A DNA stretch of 46,856 nt from Myxococcaceae bacterium (GCA_004173515.1 SECN01000015.1:1-46856), one strand, 5' to 3'. Positions 33,854-43,339 are shown, numbered from the stretch's first letter. Translations and numbers: made by a program. The notes: a model not told the origin generated them from the sequence alone.

Positions 33854-34321
33854 TCATTCCTGCGCTTCGCCATCGCGAAGCATGCGGGTGATCCGGTCGA
33901 CCCACTTCGCATCGCGATGCGCCACCGCCAGTCGCATCTTGTTCTGCCAGTCCCGCGAGCCGATGGGGTCCATCCAACCGCCGACATACGGTGAAGTCAG
34001 CGCCTGGCTCTCAAAGCCAGCCGCACGCAGGCGCGTCACTTCCTGCCATGCAGTCGCGCAATCCCGGCCCATTCCGGCGACGTCGAGGTCGCCGCCCGTC
34101 ACGGTCTGTTCCCACAGCGCCTGGTTCTGGAGGCCGTGCTCGCCCAGTTCGATCAGCATCGCGTCCAGCGAGTCCACGATGGCTTCTTGCAGCGCGAGCA
34201 ATTCATTGCCCCGCGCTCCCTCCAGCGAGGCCTGCGCGAGCACGCAGGCCTGCATCGACGATGCGATTTCACGCTCGGCGATCAGCGCATAGACCCGCTG
34301 GACGGCTTCAATGGCATCCAT
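33854..34321 (-). CDS. Unrecognised 155-residue helical protein upstream of the T6SS cassette
   Basis: The ATG at 34321 has GAGGG at suitable distance. The product is soluble and mainly helical (MDAIEAVQRVYALIAERE, LLALQEAIVDSLDAMLIEL), with a C-terminal segment LTSPYVGGWMDPIGSRDW then WVDRITRMLRDG. It is on the same strand as the effector operon, 107 bases ahead of DUF2169, and 9 bases after the NTF2-like gene. No family or catalytic motif recognised. It may belong to the cassette, but the larger gap to DUF2169 leaves this open. Confidence 0.72.
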   Translation of the reverse strand: MDAIEAVQRVYALIAEREIASSMQACVLAQASLEGARGNELLALQEAIVDSLDAMLIELGEHGLQNQALWEQTVTGGDLDVAGMGRDCATAWQEVTRLRAAGFESQALTSPYVGGWMDPIGSRDWQNKMRLAVAHRDAKWVDRITRMLRDGEAQE

Positions 34322-34330
34322 GCCAAACCC

Positions 34331-34882
34331 TCAGGGCTTCGGCGCGGGCGTCGTCGTCTTGGGGGCGGGCGTCGCCGGGGTGGTGCTCTGCACCGCCTTC
34401 GCCTTGGTGTAGGTGGCCACGCGGTTCGTCACTTCACCCATCAGGTCGTTGGGGATGGGGACGGAGAGGTTGTACTGGGCGATGCGCCACCCTGCGGGCT
34501 CCTTCACCAGCACGCCGCTGCCTCGCGCCGGGCCCAGGTTGGGCGTGTCCAGCGCTTCGTCGAACCACGCCGTCTGGCCGTCCTTCGACAGGAACACGTT
34601 GCGCGACACCGACTTGAAGCTCCAGGCCTTGCCCTTGGAGAAGAACGGCTTGGACCACACGCGGAACTGGTCCACCGTCCAGCGCTCCGTCCCATCCGTG
34701 CCCATGAAGACCGCGTCCGGCGTGAAGAGCGCGAAGTAGCGCGCCTCGTTCGCCGCCGCCGCCGCGCGGTGCCAGTCGTCCAGCACCGTGGCCACCGCCA
34801 CCTTCGGGTCGGCGGGGGCTGGCGTGACAGGCGCGGCGGGGTTGGCGGCGAGCGTCAGCAACAACAAGGAGACGGAAGGCAC
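34331..34882 (-). CDS. Exported NTF2-like (SnoaL/DUF4440 type) protein
   Basis: 183 residues. GTG 34882 is preferred: GAGGTG lies 5-6 bases upstream and the signal-like sequence VPSVSLLLLTLAANPAAP begins at once. The open frame extends to 34945 without a ribosome binding site. The core matches the NTF2/SnoaL fold (VATVLDDWHRAAAAANEARYFALFTPDAVFMGTDGTERW, FRVWSKPFF, GQTAWFDEALD, GSGVLVKEPAGWRIAQYNLSV). A Thr/Pro/Ala tail follows. The family covers enzymes and ligand binders; here the residues do not point to a reaction. It lies 9 bases upstream of the 155-residue gene. Confidence 0.83.
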   Translation of the reverse strand: MPSVSLLLLTLAANPAAPVTPAPADPKVAVATVLDDWHRAAAAANEARYFALFTPDAVFMGTDGTERWTVDQFRVWSKPFFSKGKAWSFKSVSRNVFLSKDGQTAWFDEALDTPNLGPARGSGVLVKEPAGWRIAQYNLSVPIPNDLMGEVTNRVATYTKAKAVQSTTPATPAPKTTTPAPKP

Positions 34883-34970
34883 CGGGTTCACCTCGACGGG
34901 ATGGGTGTTCGCGGTATGAAGCGGCACGACGTGCCCTGGGGTCAAGGCACGCGGACAAGGTGGTGGTGGC

Positions 34971-35747
34971 GTGGTGCTCGAAAGTTTTCAGGTCGGCACG
35001 GGGGATGTGCCCACGGTGCTGCTGCATGGCTTCCTCGGCAGCGGTCGCAACCTGCGCTCGCTCGCGGTTGCGTGGACCCAGGCGGACCCCCGACGCCGCA
35101 TCCTCCTGCCCGACCTCACCGGCCACGGCGCCTCCCCCGCCCTGCCTCCGGACGCGGACCTGTCCACGCTCGCCCGCGACGTCGTGGACACGCTGGATGC
35201 CCAGGGCCTCACCGGCGCCGTCGACTGGGTGGGCCACTCGCTGGGCGGGCGCGTGTCGCTGGCCGCCAGCCTCCACGCCCCTGAGCGCGTGGGCAGCGTC
35301 ACCCTGCTGGACATCGCCCCCGGGCCCGTCCCCCTGGACCTGTCGGAGAGCGGCTTCGTCCTGGACATCCTGATGCAGGCCCCGCCCCGCGCGGACAACC
35401 GCCGCAGCCTGCGCGCGGACCTCACCGGCCGCGGCCTTTCGGAGGGCCTGTCCGACTGGCTCCTCATGAACCTGGTGCCCGACGGCGACGGCGTGCGCTG
35501 GAGGTTCGACCGCGAGGCCCTCTTCCGCCTGCACAAGCGCGTCAACGTCGAGGACCTCTGGCCCGCCGTGGAGCGCCCCGTCCACCCGCCCCTGCGCTGC
35601 ATCCGGGGCGGACGCAGCCGGTACGTACCGGACGCCGACGCCCGACGCCTGGAGGCCGCCGGCTGCCCCGTGGCCCTCCTCCCGGATGCGGGCCACTTCG
35701 TCCACGTGGACAGTGCCCAGGCCCTGCTGGCCTGGCTGATGGCCTGA
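34971..35747 (+). CDS. Alpha/beta-hydrolase, YbfF-like esterase
   Basis: 258 residues starting at GTG (34971; GTG 34974 also possible) after AAGGTGG. Oxyanion block HGFLGSGRN (19-27), LLPDLTGHGASP, nucleophile elbow GHSLGG with Ser90, PVHPPLRCIRGGRSRYVPDAD carrying the acid, and catalytic-His block DAGHFVHVD near the C-terminus. This is the pattern of YbfF/bromoperoxidase-like cytoplasmic esterases of about 255 residues. The stop codon shares a base with the ATG of the ZIP transporter, so the two are translationally coupled. Confidence 0.9.
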   Translation: MVLESFQVGTGDVPTVLLHGFLGSGRNLRSLAVAWTQADPRRRILLPDLTGHGASPALPPDADLSTLARDVVDTLDAQGLTGAVDWVGHSLGGRVSLAASLHAPERVGSVTLLDIAPGPVPLDLSESGFVLDILMQAPPRADNRRSLRADLTGRGLSEGLSDWLLMNLVPDGDGVRWRFDREALFRLHKRVNVEDLWPAVERPVHPPLRCIRGGRSRYVPDADARRLEAAGCPVALLPDAGHFVHVDSAQALLAWLMA

Positions 35748-36535
35748 TGGATTCCCAGACCGTTCTGCTCGTGTTCATCGCCGTCGGGCTGGACGGTGTC
35801 GCCGGACTCGCGGGCGGGGTGCTGTCCGAGCGCTGGTTGCAGCGCCGCCTGCCCGCGCTGGTCGCCTTCGCCGCCGGCACCCTGCTGTGCGCCGTCTTCC
35901 TGGAGGTGCTGCCGGAGGCCGTGGCCGCGCGCGGGGACGCCGCTTTCACGTGGGCCCTTGGCAGCTTCGTCGCCCTGGCGCTCCTGGAGTGGGCGCTGGG
36001 CCATCACCACCATCACGCCGAAGCCGCCGCGGGGCACGCGCATGGCCATGCCCACGGGCACACGCACGCGCACGGCGCGCCCACCCTGCCGGCGGCGCTG
36101 CTGGCGTCGGATGCGCTGCACAACATCGGCGATGGCGCGGCCGTGGCGGCCGCTTTCCTCGTGTCCCCCAACGCGGGCTTCGCCACCGCGTTCGCCGTCA
36201 TCGTCCACGAGCTGCCGCAGGAGGTGGGCGACTACGCGCTCCTGCGCGCCGCGGGCTGGTCCAAGGCGAAGTCGCTCGTCGCGCTGGGCGCCGTGCAGCT
36301 CACCGCCGCGCTGGGCGCCGCGGGCGTGCTGGTGGGCACCCAGCACCTGCCCTCGCTCCAGGGCACCGTGCTGGCCATCGCCGGGGGCTCGTTCCTCTAC
36401 ATCGGCGCGGTGGACCTGCTGCCGGAGCTGCGCCGGGGCCCGGACTCGCGCCAGCGCGTGGTGGGCTTCCTGTGTGGATTGCTCCTCATCGGCGGCCTGC
36501 ACTTCATGGAGCGGTTCCTCGGCGCCCACGGCTGA
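35747..36535 (+). CDS. ZIP family divalent metal transporter
   Basis: 262 residues with about eight membrane segments. The family metal-site motifs are HNIGDG (125-130) and HELPQE (154-159). A His-rich cytoplasmic loop (His86-90, then alternating HAHGH repeats to about 109) lies between segments 3 and 4, as in zinc-uptake ZIPs. It should import zinc or a related divalent ion across the inner membrane. Start overlaps the esterase stop by one base; the SDR follows 15 bases later. Confidence 0.94.
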   Translation: MDSQTVLLVFIAVGLDGVAGLAGGVLSERWLQRRLPALVAFAAGTLLCAVFLEVLPEAVAARGDAAFTWALGSFVALALLEWALGHHHHHAEAAAGHAHGHAHGHTHAHGAPTLPAALLASDALHNIGDGAAVAAAFLVSPNAGFATAFAVIVHELPQEVGDYALLRAAGWSKAKSLVALGAVQLTAALGAAGVLVGTQHLPSLQGTVLAIAGGSFLYIGAVDLLPELRRGPDSRQRVVGFLCGLLLIGGLHFMERFLGAHG

Positions 36536-36550
36536 GCGAGGATGCGGTCC

Positions 36551-37354
36551 ATGCAAACCAAGTCCGTGATTGTCACCGGTGCCTCCTCGGGCATCGGCGA
36601 GGCGCTGGCCGTGGCCCTGGCCGCTCGGGGTGCGAACGTGACGCTGGCCGCGCGCGACGGCGCGGCGCTGGAGCGGGTGAAGGCCCGGTGCGAGGCGGCC
36701 GGGGGCAAGGCGCTCGCGGTGCCCACCGACGTGGGGGACCCGGAGGCGTGTCAGCGGCTGGTGGAGCGCGCGGTCGCCGGGTTCGGTGGCGTGGACGTGC
36801 TCGTCAACAACGCGGGCATCACCATGCACTCGCGCTTCGAGGACGTGAAGGACCTGGGCCTCTTCGAGCGGCTCATGCGCATCAACTACCTGGGCGCGGT
36901 GTACTGCACCTTCCACGCGCTGCCGCACATCAAGGCGCGCAAGGGACTGCTCGTCGCCATCTCGTCGCTCACGGGCAAGACGGGCGTGCCCACGCGCACC
37001 GGCTACGCCGCCAGCAAGCACGCCATGCAGGGCTTCTTTGATTCGCTGCGCATCGAACTGTTGGGCACCGGCACCGACGTGCTCGTGGTGTCCCCGGGCT
37101 TCGTGGCCACGGGCATCCGCGCGAACGCGCTAGGCGCCGAGGGCCGGCCCCTGGGAGAGAGCCCCCGCGACGAGGCGGGCGCCACCATGGACGTGGACAC
37201 CTGCGTGGGCATCATCCTGCGCGCCATGGAGCGCCGCGAGCGCGAGGTGGTGATGACGCTCACCGGCCGCGTGGGGATGGTGCTCAAGCTCGTGGCCCCG
37301 GGGCTGCTGGACACGCTGGCCGCGCGCGCCATCCGGAGCCGGAAGAAGGCCTGA
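36551..37354 (+). CDS. Classical SDR (DHRS7-like)
   Basis: 267 residues from the ATG at 36551 (GAGGA upstream; ATG 36542 is in frame but its ribosome binding site would overlap it). TGASSGIG (9-16), VNNAG, N112, ISS (138-139), Y152 and K156 (GYAASKHAM). ARD near residue 36 after beta-2 suggests NADP(H) preference. The extended C-terminal region (SPGFVATGIRANALGAEG, MERREREVVMTLTGRVG) resembles membrane-associated DHRS7-like members. Substrate unknown. Third gene of the esterase-ZIP-SDR run; 8 bases separate it from the convergent gene. Confidence 0.92.
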   Translation: MQTKSVIVTGASSGIGEALAVALAARGANVTLAARDGAALERVKARCEAAGGKALAVPTDVGDPEACQRLVERAVAGFGGVDVLVNNAGITMHSRFEDVKDLGLFERLMRINYLGAVYCTFHALPHIKARKGLLVAISSLTGKTGVPTRTGYAASKHAMQGFFDSLRIELLGTGTDVLVVSPGFVATGIRANALGAEGRPLGESPRDEAGATMDVDTCVGIILRAMERREREVVMTLTGRVGMVLKLVAPGLLDTLAARAIRSRKKA

Positions 37355-37362
37355 GCGCGCCG

Positions 37363-39762
37363 CTACTTCTCCAGCTTCGACACCATGCCCCACAGGCCGT
37401 CGAAGGTGGCGTTGCCCACCTGGTGCAGGCCGAAGCCCCAGAGGAAGGCGGACATCCACGCGCCGGAGCCGCCCCATGTGGGGGAGAAGACGTCCAGCAA
37501 CTGGAGCCCCAGCAGCACCGCGATGATGGACATCATCCCCAGCACCGCGAGCTCCACCTTCCACAAGTCGCCCGAGCGCGGCAGGGGAATCCAGTCCAGG
37601 TTCACCAGCGCGTCGGTGCCCGTCCTGGTGGTTCCCGGCGGAGGCAGGGGCGTGATGTTGCCGCCGGCGGGCGCGCCGGGCAGCGGCGGTGGGGCCTCCG
37701 CGGGCTTCTGGGAGAAGGGGTCCAGCGTCACGTCCTGGAACGGCTCCAGCACCGTCTGCCGGGTGCCGATGGACGCGGCCTTCTGTCGCAGCGTCGCGTG
37801 GCGCTCGAAGGCCTCGCGGGCGGCGCGGTAGTCGGGCGTGGCCAGGTTCGTCTCCCCCTGGTCCAGGTGCGCGCGCGCCGACTTCAGCCGGGCATCCGCG
37901 TCCGCCTCCCAGTCGAGCTGGGTGCTCAGGTCCCCGCCTCCTTCCAGCCGGGCCGCGGCCAGGGCCTCCTCCAGGTTGTCCACCAGCGCGCGCAGGTACA
38001 GCGACTGCGCGGACTGGTAGTACAGGAAGGCCTCGTCCACGCTGGCCGACTTGCGGGCGCGCGCCCTCGCGAGCTGCTCCGCCACGCGCGTGCGCAGCTC
38101 CGTCCACTCCTCCGGCGTGAAGCCGCCCGGCAGCTCCCTGCCGGAGAGCGACCCCTCCAGGTCCGACAGGAGGATTTCGAGGAACGCCTCGCGCGCGGTG
38201 TCCACCAGCCGGCGCGTCGTCTCCAGGTCGGTGCCCGGAAGCTGCTGCCGCGCCTTCAACACATACAAAGGCAGCTCCCCCTGGAGCCGGCGGCTCACCG
38301 CGTCGTCCCCGCGCTGGGAGACCAGTGTCTGGGATTGCTGCTCCAGCTCCTCCAGCCGCGACGCCAGCACCGCGCGGGCCACCCCCTCCAGGTCGAGCGT
38401 GCGCAGGTACTGCGCCTGCTCCGTGAAGTCCGCGGACGTGGCCTGGTCGTTCTGGAGCAGCGTCTCCACGGACTTGAGCTTCTTCTCCGAGTCCAGCAGC
38501 ACCATGCCCTTGAGCCCCTCCAGTTGGCGCAGGAGGACGGACCAGAGCGAGAACAGTTGTAGGCGCGCCTCGAAGAGCGACAGCACCGAGTCCTGCTCCC
38601 CGAGCCCGCTCAGAGGCCGCTGGATGTTCTCCAGCAGCGCGTCCACCTGACGCCGCAGCGACGCGGCCACCGCCGCCTCGCGCTCCAGGGGACGGGCCGG
38701 CACCAGCTCCTGCAACTTCTGGCGCGCCGCCTCCGCCCGGCTGCGCAGCGACACGCGCGGGCGCACGCGCTGCACGTAGAAGCGCACCGCCGCGGACGTC
38801 ACCACGCCCAGGAAGATGAGGAACGCGCCCCACAGGGCCGGCGTCTTCACCCAGACGGTGAAGGTCTGCTCCACAGGGGCCCCCTGGGGCACGAGCAGCC
38901 GCACCGTGCCGGTGTACTCGCCGGACTCCGGCAGGCCCTCCACGTCCAGGTTCAGCAGGCCCGTGCCGTTCGCGGGCACCTGGAACACGCCTCCCGGGCT
39001 GGCGCTCCCGTCCGGACCGGCGCTGGCGTCATCGCCCGTGGCGGCGTGTCCCCGGAAGGACCAGTGCGCGTCCTGCGCCTGCACGGGCGCCGCGCCGTTG
39101 CCCGCGCCGCCCTCCTTGCGGTCCAACTGCACCACCGCCGCGGGCCCCACCGCGCCGCCCACGCCCGCCGTCTCCTTGAAGGTCAGCCGCACCGTGGCCT
39201 TGCCGGAGAAGGGCCCCAGCGTCCAGCCGCGCGCGGGAGCGACCGGGTAGAACTGCACCGTCGGGGCCACCGCCACGCGCTGGACGAGCAGCGTCGCCAC
39301 CTCCCGCACGCCGTCCCCCAACAACACCACGCGGCCCCGGTACTCACCGGGCGCGGGCAGGTCCGCCGACAGCGTCACTGTCACCGGTTGCCGCTCGGAG
39401 ATGGGCGCCTCCGTCGCGCCCTCCGTGGTCCCCACCTTCACCGTCACCGGCACCTGCGTGCCGTCCGTGGCCAGCAGGGGATCCACCAGCACCGTCACCC
39501 GCGTGCCCGCCGGTTCCTCGCCCGGAGACACCGGACCGCCGGGTGCGGAAGACGCGGGCAGCAGGTCCACGCGCAGCACCGTCTCCACGCGGCCGGTGGA
39601 CGTGCGCAGCCGGACCTCGTTGTTGGCGTTCACCCCGGCGACGTTGAAGCGTGGCGTCGCGAACGCGAGCATCGGCGCCAGGCAGAGCACCGCCCATGTC
39701 AGGCCCCATCCCGCGCGCGGGAAGAGGGTCACGGTCCTGCGACTCCCAGCGGGAAGGCCCAT
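37363..39762 (-). CDS. Large membrane protein with periplasmic beta domains and cytoplasmic helical domain
   Basis: 799 residues from ATG 39762. GTG 39732 (AGGA closely upstream) would remove ten residues and place the signal peptide VTLFPRAGWGLTWAVLCLAPMLAFA at the very start, and may be the true start. About 37-305 is periplasmic, two beta-rich Ig-like units (LPAPGEYRGRVVLLGDG and LPESGEYTGTVRLLVP share a motif). TM1 is about 309-328. A long helical, charged cytoplasmic region follows (about 335-670), then a Pro-rich linker and two more TMs (about 737-759 and 767-785). It sits 53 bases downstream of the EAD1-protease gene on the same strand, so the two probably form one unit. Family not recognised. 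It could sense envelope state and signal inward. Confidence 0.83.
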   Translation of the reverse strand: MGLPAGSRRTVTLFPRAGWGLTWAVLCLAPMLAFATPRFNVAGVNANNEVRLRTSTGRVETVLRVDLLPASSAPGGPVSPGEEPAGTRVTVLVDPLLATDGTQVPVTVKVGTTEGATEAPISERQPVTVTLSADLPAPGEYRGRVVLLGDGVREVATLLVQRVAVAPTVQFYPVAPARGWTLGPFSGKATVRLTFKETAGVGGAVGPAAVVQLDRKEGGAGNGAAPVQAQDAHWSFRGHAATGDDASAGPDGSASPGGVFQVPANGTGLLNLDVEGLPESGEYTGTVRLLVPQGAPVEQTFTVWVKTPALWGAFLIFLGVVTSAAVRFYVQRVRPRVSLRSRAEAARQKLQELVPARPLEREAAVAASLRRQVDALLENIQRPLSGLGEQDSVLSLFEARLQLFSLWSVLLRQLEGLKGMVLLDSEKKLKSVETLLQNDQATSADFTEQAQYLRTLDLEGVARAVLASRLEELEQQSQTLVSQRGDDAVSRRLQGELPLYVLKARQQLPGTDLETTRRLVDTAREAFLEILLSDLEGSLSGRELPGGFTPEEWTELRTRVAEQLARARARKSASVDEAFLYYQSAQSLYLRALVDNLEEALAAARLEGGGDLSTQLDWEADADARLKSARAHLDQGETNLATPDYRAAREAFERHATLRQKAASIGTRQTVLEPFQDVTLDPFSQKPAEAPPPLPGAPAGGNITPLPPPGTTRTGTDALVNLDWIPLPRSGDLWKVELAVLGMMSIIAVLLGLQLLDVFSPTWGGSGAWMSAFLWGFGLHQVGNATFDGLWGMVSKLEK

Positions 39763-39815
39763 GCGCGGACGATAGCAGTCCCCTCCCCCGGCCCCGCATT
39801 CCAACAGCGCGTGTG

Positions 39816-40850
39816 TCAGCCCCAGCCCAGGCGGCGCAACACGCCGGACGGCAGGCTGGCGCGGATGGTCTCCAGGGGGATGCCCTCGTCGTCCTCGGCG
39901 GCTTCGTGGCCGGGGCGCGGGTCGCCGCTGTGGTGGAGCGCGACCAGCTCCAGGTCCTGCGTGAAGCACGGCGAACCGGACGAACCCGGGTGCGTGTTGG
40001 TGCAGTACGTGATGCGCGTGCGCGAACGGTTGAGCGCCTGGAACGTGTCCAGCGCCACCTGCATCGGCCGGCCCTTGGGGTGCTGGACGACGAGCGCCAG
40101 CGAGCCGGTGGTGAAGGGCATGGGGGACGAAGGCAGCGGGACGAAGCCGCGCGAATGGTCGCCCAGCCGGTCCTCGCCCGGAGCGTCCTGAATCTGCAGG
40201 AAGGCGTAGTCCAGCTCGTCCCGCGTGGCCTCGCGCGGGCGCGGATGCATCAGGTCCGCCGGGCTGTGCGGACTCTGCGCCAGGCACGCCGTCACCGCGT
40301 ACACGCGGCCGGGGTGCACCGCGATGCGGTCCGGCAGCACCTTCAGGTCGAAGCGCACGCGCAGCGCCTCCACCAGCCGGTGCTCGATGACGTGCGAGTT
40401 GGTGAGCACCACGTCCGGCGCCACCAGGAAGCCCGTGCCCAGCGCGCGGCCTCCGTCCAGCTCCACCCGGCACACCCGCCGCGACAGGAGGGTCAAACGG
40501 TCCCTCCAGGCCTCAGGCGTCATCGGCTGCCTCGCCGCCTGGACGATGCGCGCCAACGCGCTGCCGGACACGCTGCGCTGCACGGAGGAGAAATACGACT
40601 GGAGGAAGCGGCGGATGCGCGGATGCCCCGGCGCCGCCGCCTGCGCGCCGCGCACGAGGACGTCCGTCCACCCTTCCGTCTCCGCGGTGTGCACGAGCGC
40701 CCGGGCCCGGGCCGCGCCCTCCCGCTCCATGGGGGGCGCGAACTCCCGACCGCACTTCACCGTGACCATCCGGTGGAGATCCTCCACCGAGGCGAATGCG
40801 CCCAGGAGGGCGTGGGTGAGTTCCTCCCGCTCGGAGCCTTCAAGCTCCAT
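39816..40850 (-). CDS. EAD1 domain fused to trypsin-like serine protease
   Basis: 344 residues from the ATG at 40850 with GAGAGGA upstream. Residues 8-85 fit effector-associated domain EAD1: LTHALLGAFASVEDLHRMV, ARALVHTAETEGWTDVLVRGAQ, PGHPRIRRFL. The remainder is a trypsin-like peptidase with a full triad: His153 (TNSHVI), Asp214 (ELDYAF), Ser291 (HPGSSGSP). No signal peptide, so it is cytoplasmic. EADs are homotypic adaptor domains that tie effectors such as trypsin-like proteases to sensor or NTPase hubs in predicted conflict systems of multicellular bacteria. No second EAD1 protein is in the window, so the hub must be elsewhere. The large membrane protein follows 53 bases downstream. Confidence 0.9.
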   Translation of the reverse strand: MELEGSEREELTHALLGAFASVEDLHRMVTVKCGREFAPPMEREGAARARALVHTAETEGWTDVLVRGAQAAAPGHPRIRRFLQSYFSSVQRSVSGSALARIVQAARQPMTPEAWRDRLTLLSRRVCRVELDGGRALGTGFLVAPDVVLTNSHVIEHRLVEALRVRFDLKVLPDRIAVHPGRVYAVTACLAQSPHSPADLMHPRPREATRDELDYAFLQIQDAPGEDRLGDHSRGFVPLPSSPMPFTTGSLALVVQHPKGRPMQVALDTFQALNRSRTRITYCTNTHPGSSGSPCFTQDLELVALHHSGDPRPGHEAAEDDEGIPLETIRASLPSGVLRRLGWG

Positions 40851-41090
40851 CCGTGTCCTCTCGCGGCCGCTCAGCTCACGCCTGCCGTGTGCCTTGCAGT
40901 GTACGCATGCGGGCCGCGATTGCACTGCGACCGGAGCGCTCGCCGGGCCGGGCCCCCGCGCCAACTTCCCTCGCCCGCGAACACGGAGGACGCAAACGGC
41001 CCCCACGTCGTGAGTGGGGAATGACCCTGAATGGGACCCGGGTCCACCTCCCACGGACTCCAGGGAGGGGTGCCCCGGCCCCGCCGCGGT

Positions 41091-43339
41091 TCAGCGCACC
41101 GCCCAGGTGGTGGGCGGCAACAACGAGGTGACGCCCGGCCGACCGGGCACGTCCAGCCGCGAGGCGCCCGCCTGCAACGTCCCGGCGAGCGTGGGCAACA
41201 CCCGGAAGGCGACCTGCACCGGCGCCGCGCCCTCCGTCCTCGGGGCGATGCGCAGCGACAGCAGCCCGTCCTGCACCTCCCAGGACGCGATGCGACCCGA
41301 GGACACCAGCGCCTCCAGGCTCGCGGGGTCCACCTGCACGCCGGCCGGCAGCTCCTGCTGGAACACCAGCGGCATGAACGCGGGCGCGCCCACCACCACG
41401 CGCATCTCCGCGAGCTGGCCCACCCGGGCCTCCTTCGGCCCGTCCACCGCCAGCTCCAGGCCGCCCTTCGCCTCGTTCTTCCAGGGCACCGTCGCGGCCA
41501 GCGCCAGCGAGAAGCCCAGCCCCGGCACCGCGGGCTCCGCGCGCACCGTCCACGCGTGCGTCCCCGCCGAGCCCGGCGCCGCGGCCTCCAGCGCCAGCAC
41601 CTCGCGCAGCGCCTTGGCGTCGTAGGTGCCCTCGGTGACGACCTTCCCGTCGCGCTCCAGCGTCACGCGCACCTGGGACGGCAGCGGCGCCTTGAAGAGC
41701 ACCAGCGCCGCGCGCAGGCCCACGCGGTTCGCCTGCCCATCCCCCCAGCCCTGGCCGGGCGAGTAGCGCGCCAGCAGGAAGGCGCCCAGGTCCGCCAGCG
41801 GCGCCTTCGCATCGCCCTGCAGGGCGAGCACCGCCATCGCCGTGGCCTCCGCGACGGAGGGCTCCTCGCCGTCCGCGCGCACCGTGCCCGGCTCCACCGA
41901 CAGCGACGCGGTGCCATCCGCGCCCTGCTTCAGCGCTTCACGCACGCGGGTGCGCAGCGCGTCCGCCACGCCGCCCGTCACCGCGCCCTCCGCCAGCAGC
42001 ACCGCCGCCGTGTAGCCGTCCTTCACCTGCGGCAGGTAGCGCTCGAAGACGCCCGCGGAGCGCGCGGTGAAGGCCGAGGCCCGCTGCCTGCCCGCGTCCG
42101 TGCCCACCGCCGCGCGCACCGTGCGCGCGCAGTCCGCCGTCGCCACCAGCAGGCGCTGGAGCGGCCAGCCCTCACCGCCCTGGCAGGTGCCGTCCGGCCG
42201 CTGCGCCTTCGCCACCTGCTCCACGAGCCGCTCGCCCAGCCGCGCGAGCACCGGGTTGCCCGGGTGGGCCAGCGCCCCTTCCGCCAGCCGCGTCGCCACC
42301 TCCACCGACGGCGCGCGCGCGGCCCGCAGCGCCCGCTGCCCCGCCACCTGCGCCAGGGCCTTCAGCGCTTCGGCGTCCGGCGTCTCGCCCAGCGCCTGCA
42401 ACAGCGCGGGCGCCTGTCCCGCGAGCAGCAGCGCGTACGCATCCGAGGCCACGTCCGAGGGCCGGCGCTCCACCGACGCCAGCTCCGAGCGCACCACGCC
42501 CAGCGCGCCCGGGTACACCTGGAGCCGCACCCGTTCACTGCCGGCCTGCGCGTCCGCCGGCACGCTCAGCGACAGCGTGCGCGGCGCCGCCAGCGAGCCG
42601 CCCCGCGTCTCGACCACGGGCTGACCGGTGGCCCACACGTCGAAGTCGCGCACCACCGCGTCCGCGCCGCCCAGCGTGGCCCGCACCGTCACCGGCCCCG
42701 CGCCCTGGGCCTTCACCGTCACCAGCTCCACCGCGCTGCCCCGCGCGGGCACCTTCACCGTGCGCGAGCCGGCCTCCACCTGCGCGCCTTGCACGTCCAC
42801 CTTCAGCGCGGCCACCACTTCCTTGTCCGTGGTGTTCACCACCTGCACCGGCAGGCGCACCGTGTCGCCCGCGCGCAGGAAGGGCGGCAGCACCGGATCC
42901 ACGTAGGTGGGCAGCGTGCCCGCGAAGGACGTCACCGCCCCCGCCTGGTCTCCGGGAACCACGCGCGGGTGGGCGCGGCCGCCCCATTAGCGCCCGGCTC
43001 CGAGGGCGCGTCCTGCTCCGCCTCGGCGAACGCGTCCGCGGATTCCTTCTGCATCATGGGCGCCGCAGCCACCGAGGGCGCCGCCATGCCGCCTCCGCCC
43101 GGCCCCCCTCCGCGCGAGCCTGGTCCGCCCTCGTCGTCGTAGGACGCCGAGCCGAAGGACTTCATCGACTTGCGCCGGAGCGCCGACTCCTCCATCGGCG
43201 GCTCCGCGCTTCCCGCGAGCGCGGCGGCGGACGAACCGGAGAGCTTCCTCACGCTGTCGCCCATGAGGCCCAGGACCACCACGCTCCCCACGCCCAACAC
43301 GAAGCCCAGGGCCCCGACCTTCAATCCGCGCGAAATCAT
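41091..43339 (-). pseudogene. Alpha-2-macroglobulin-like protein, split by deletion/frameshift
   Basis: From ATG 43339, which overlaps the upstream stop (ATGA), one frame encodes a membrane anchor (LKVGALGFVLGVGSVVVLGLM), a Ser/Gly-rich linker and RAWFPET, the block that in A2M proteins introduces the central MG domain. It then terminates at 42932. The continuation (GDQAGAVTSF, TLPTYVDPVLPPFLRAGDTVRLP to the end at 41091) is in a different frame, overlapping by 31 bases. The stretch normally between these blocks (including the LTTWR motif, roughly 35 residues) is missing, so I infer a deletion of about 100 bases with loss of frame. No CxEQ thioester motif is present in the helical domain. The parts could be expressed separately, but the block order argues for one broken gene. 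Confidence 0.75.

Noticed and set aside
37130..38833. Second minus-strand frame overlapping the large membrane protein
   Set aside because: Gly/Ala/Arg-rich out-of-frame translation that also overlaps the SDR; the 799-residue frame has membrane segments and sensible composition.
41031..43142. 703-codon plus-strand frame opposite the A2M-like gene
   Set aside because: Arg/His-rich shadow; the minus strand carries recognisable macroglobulin blocks.
42932..43339. Treating the 135-codon frame as an independent small membrane protein gene
   Set aside because: It ends just after RAWFPET, a block that introduces the next A2M domain, and that domain continues at once in the other frame; a broken gene is the simpler explanation.
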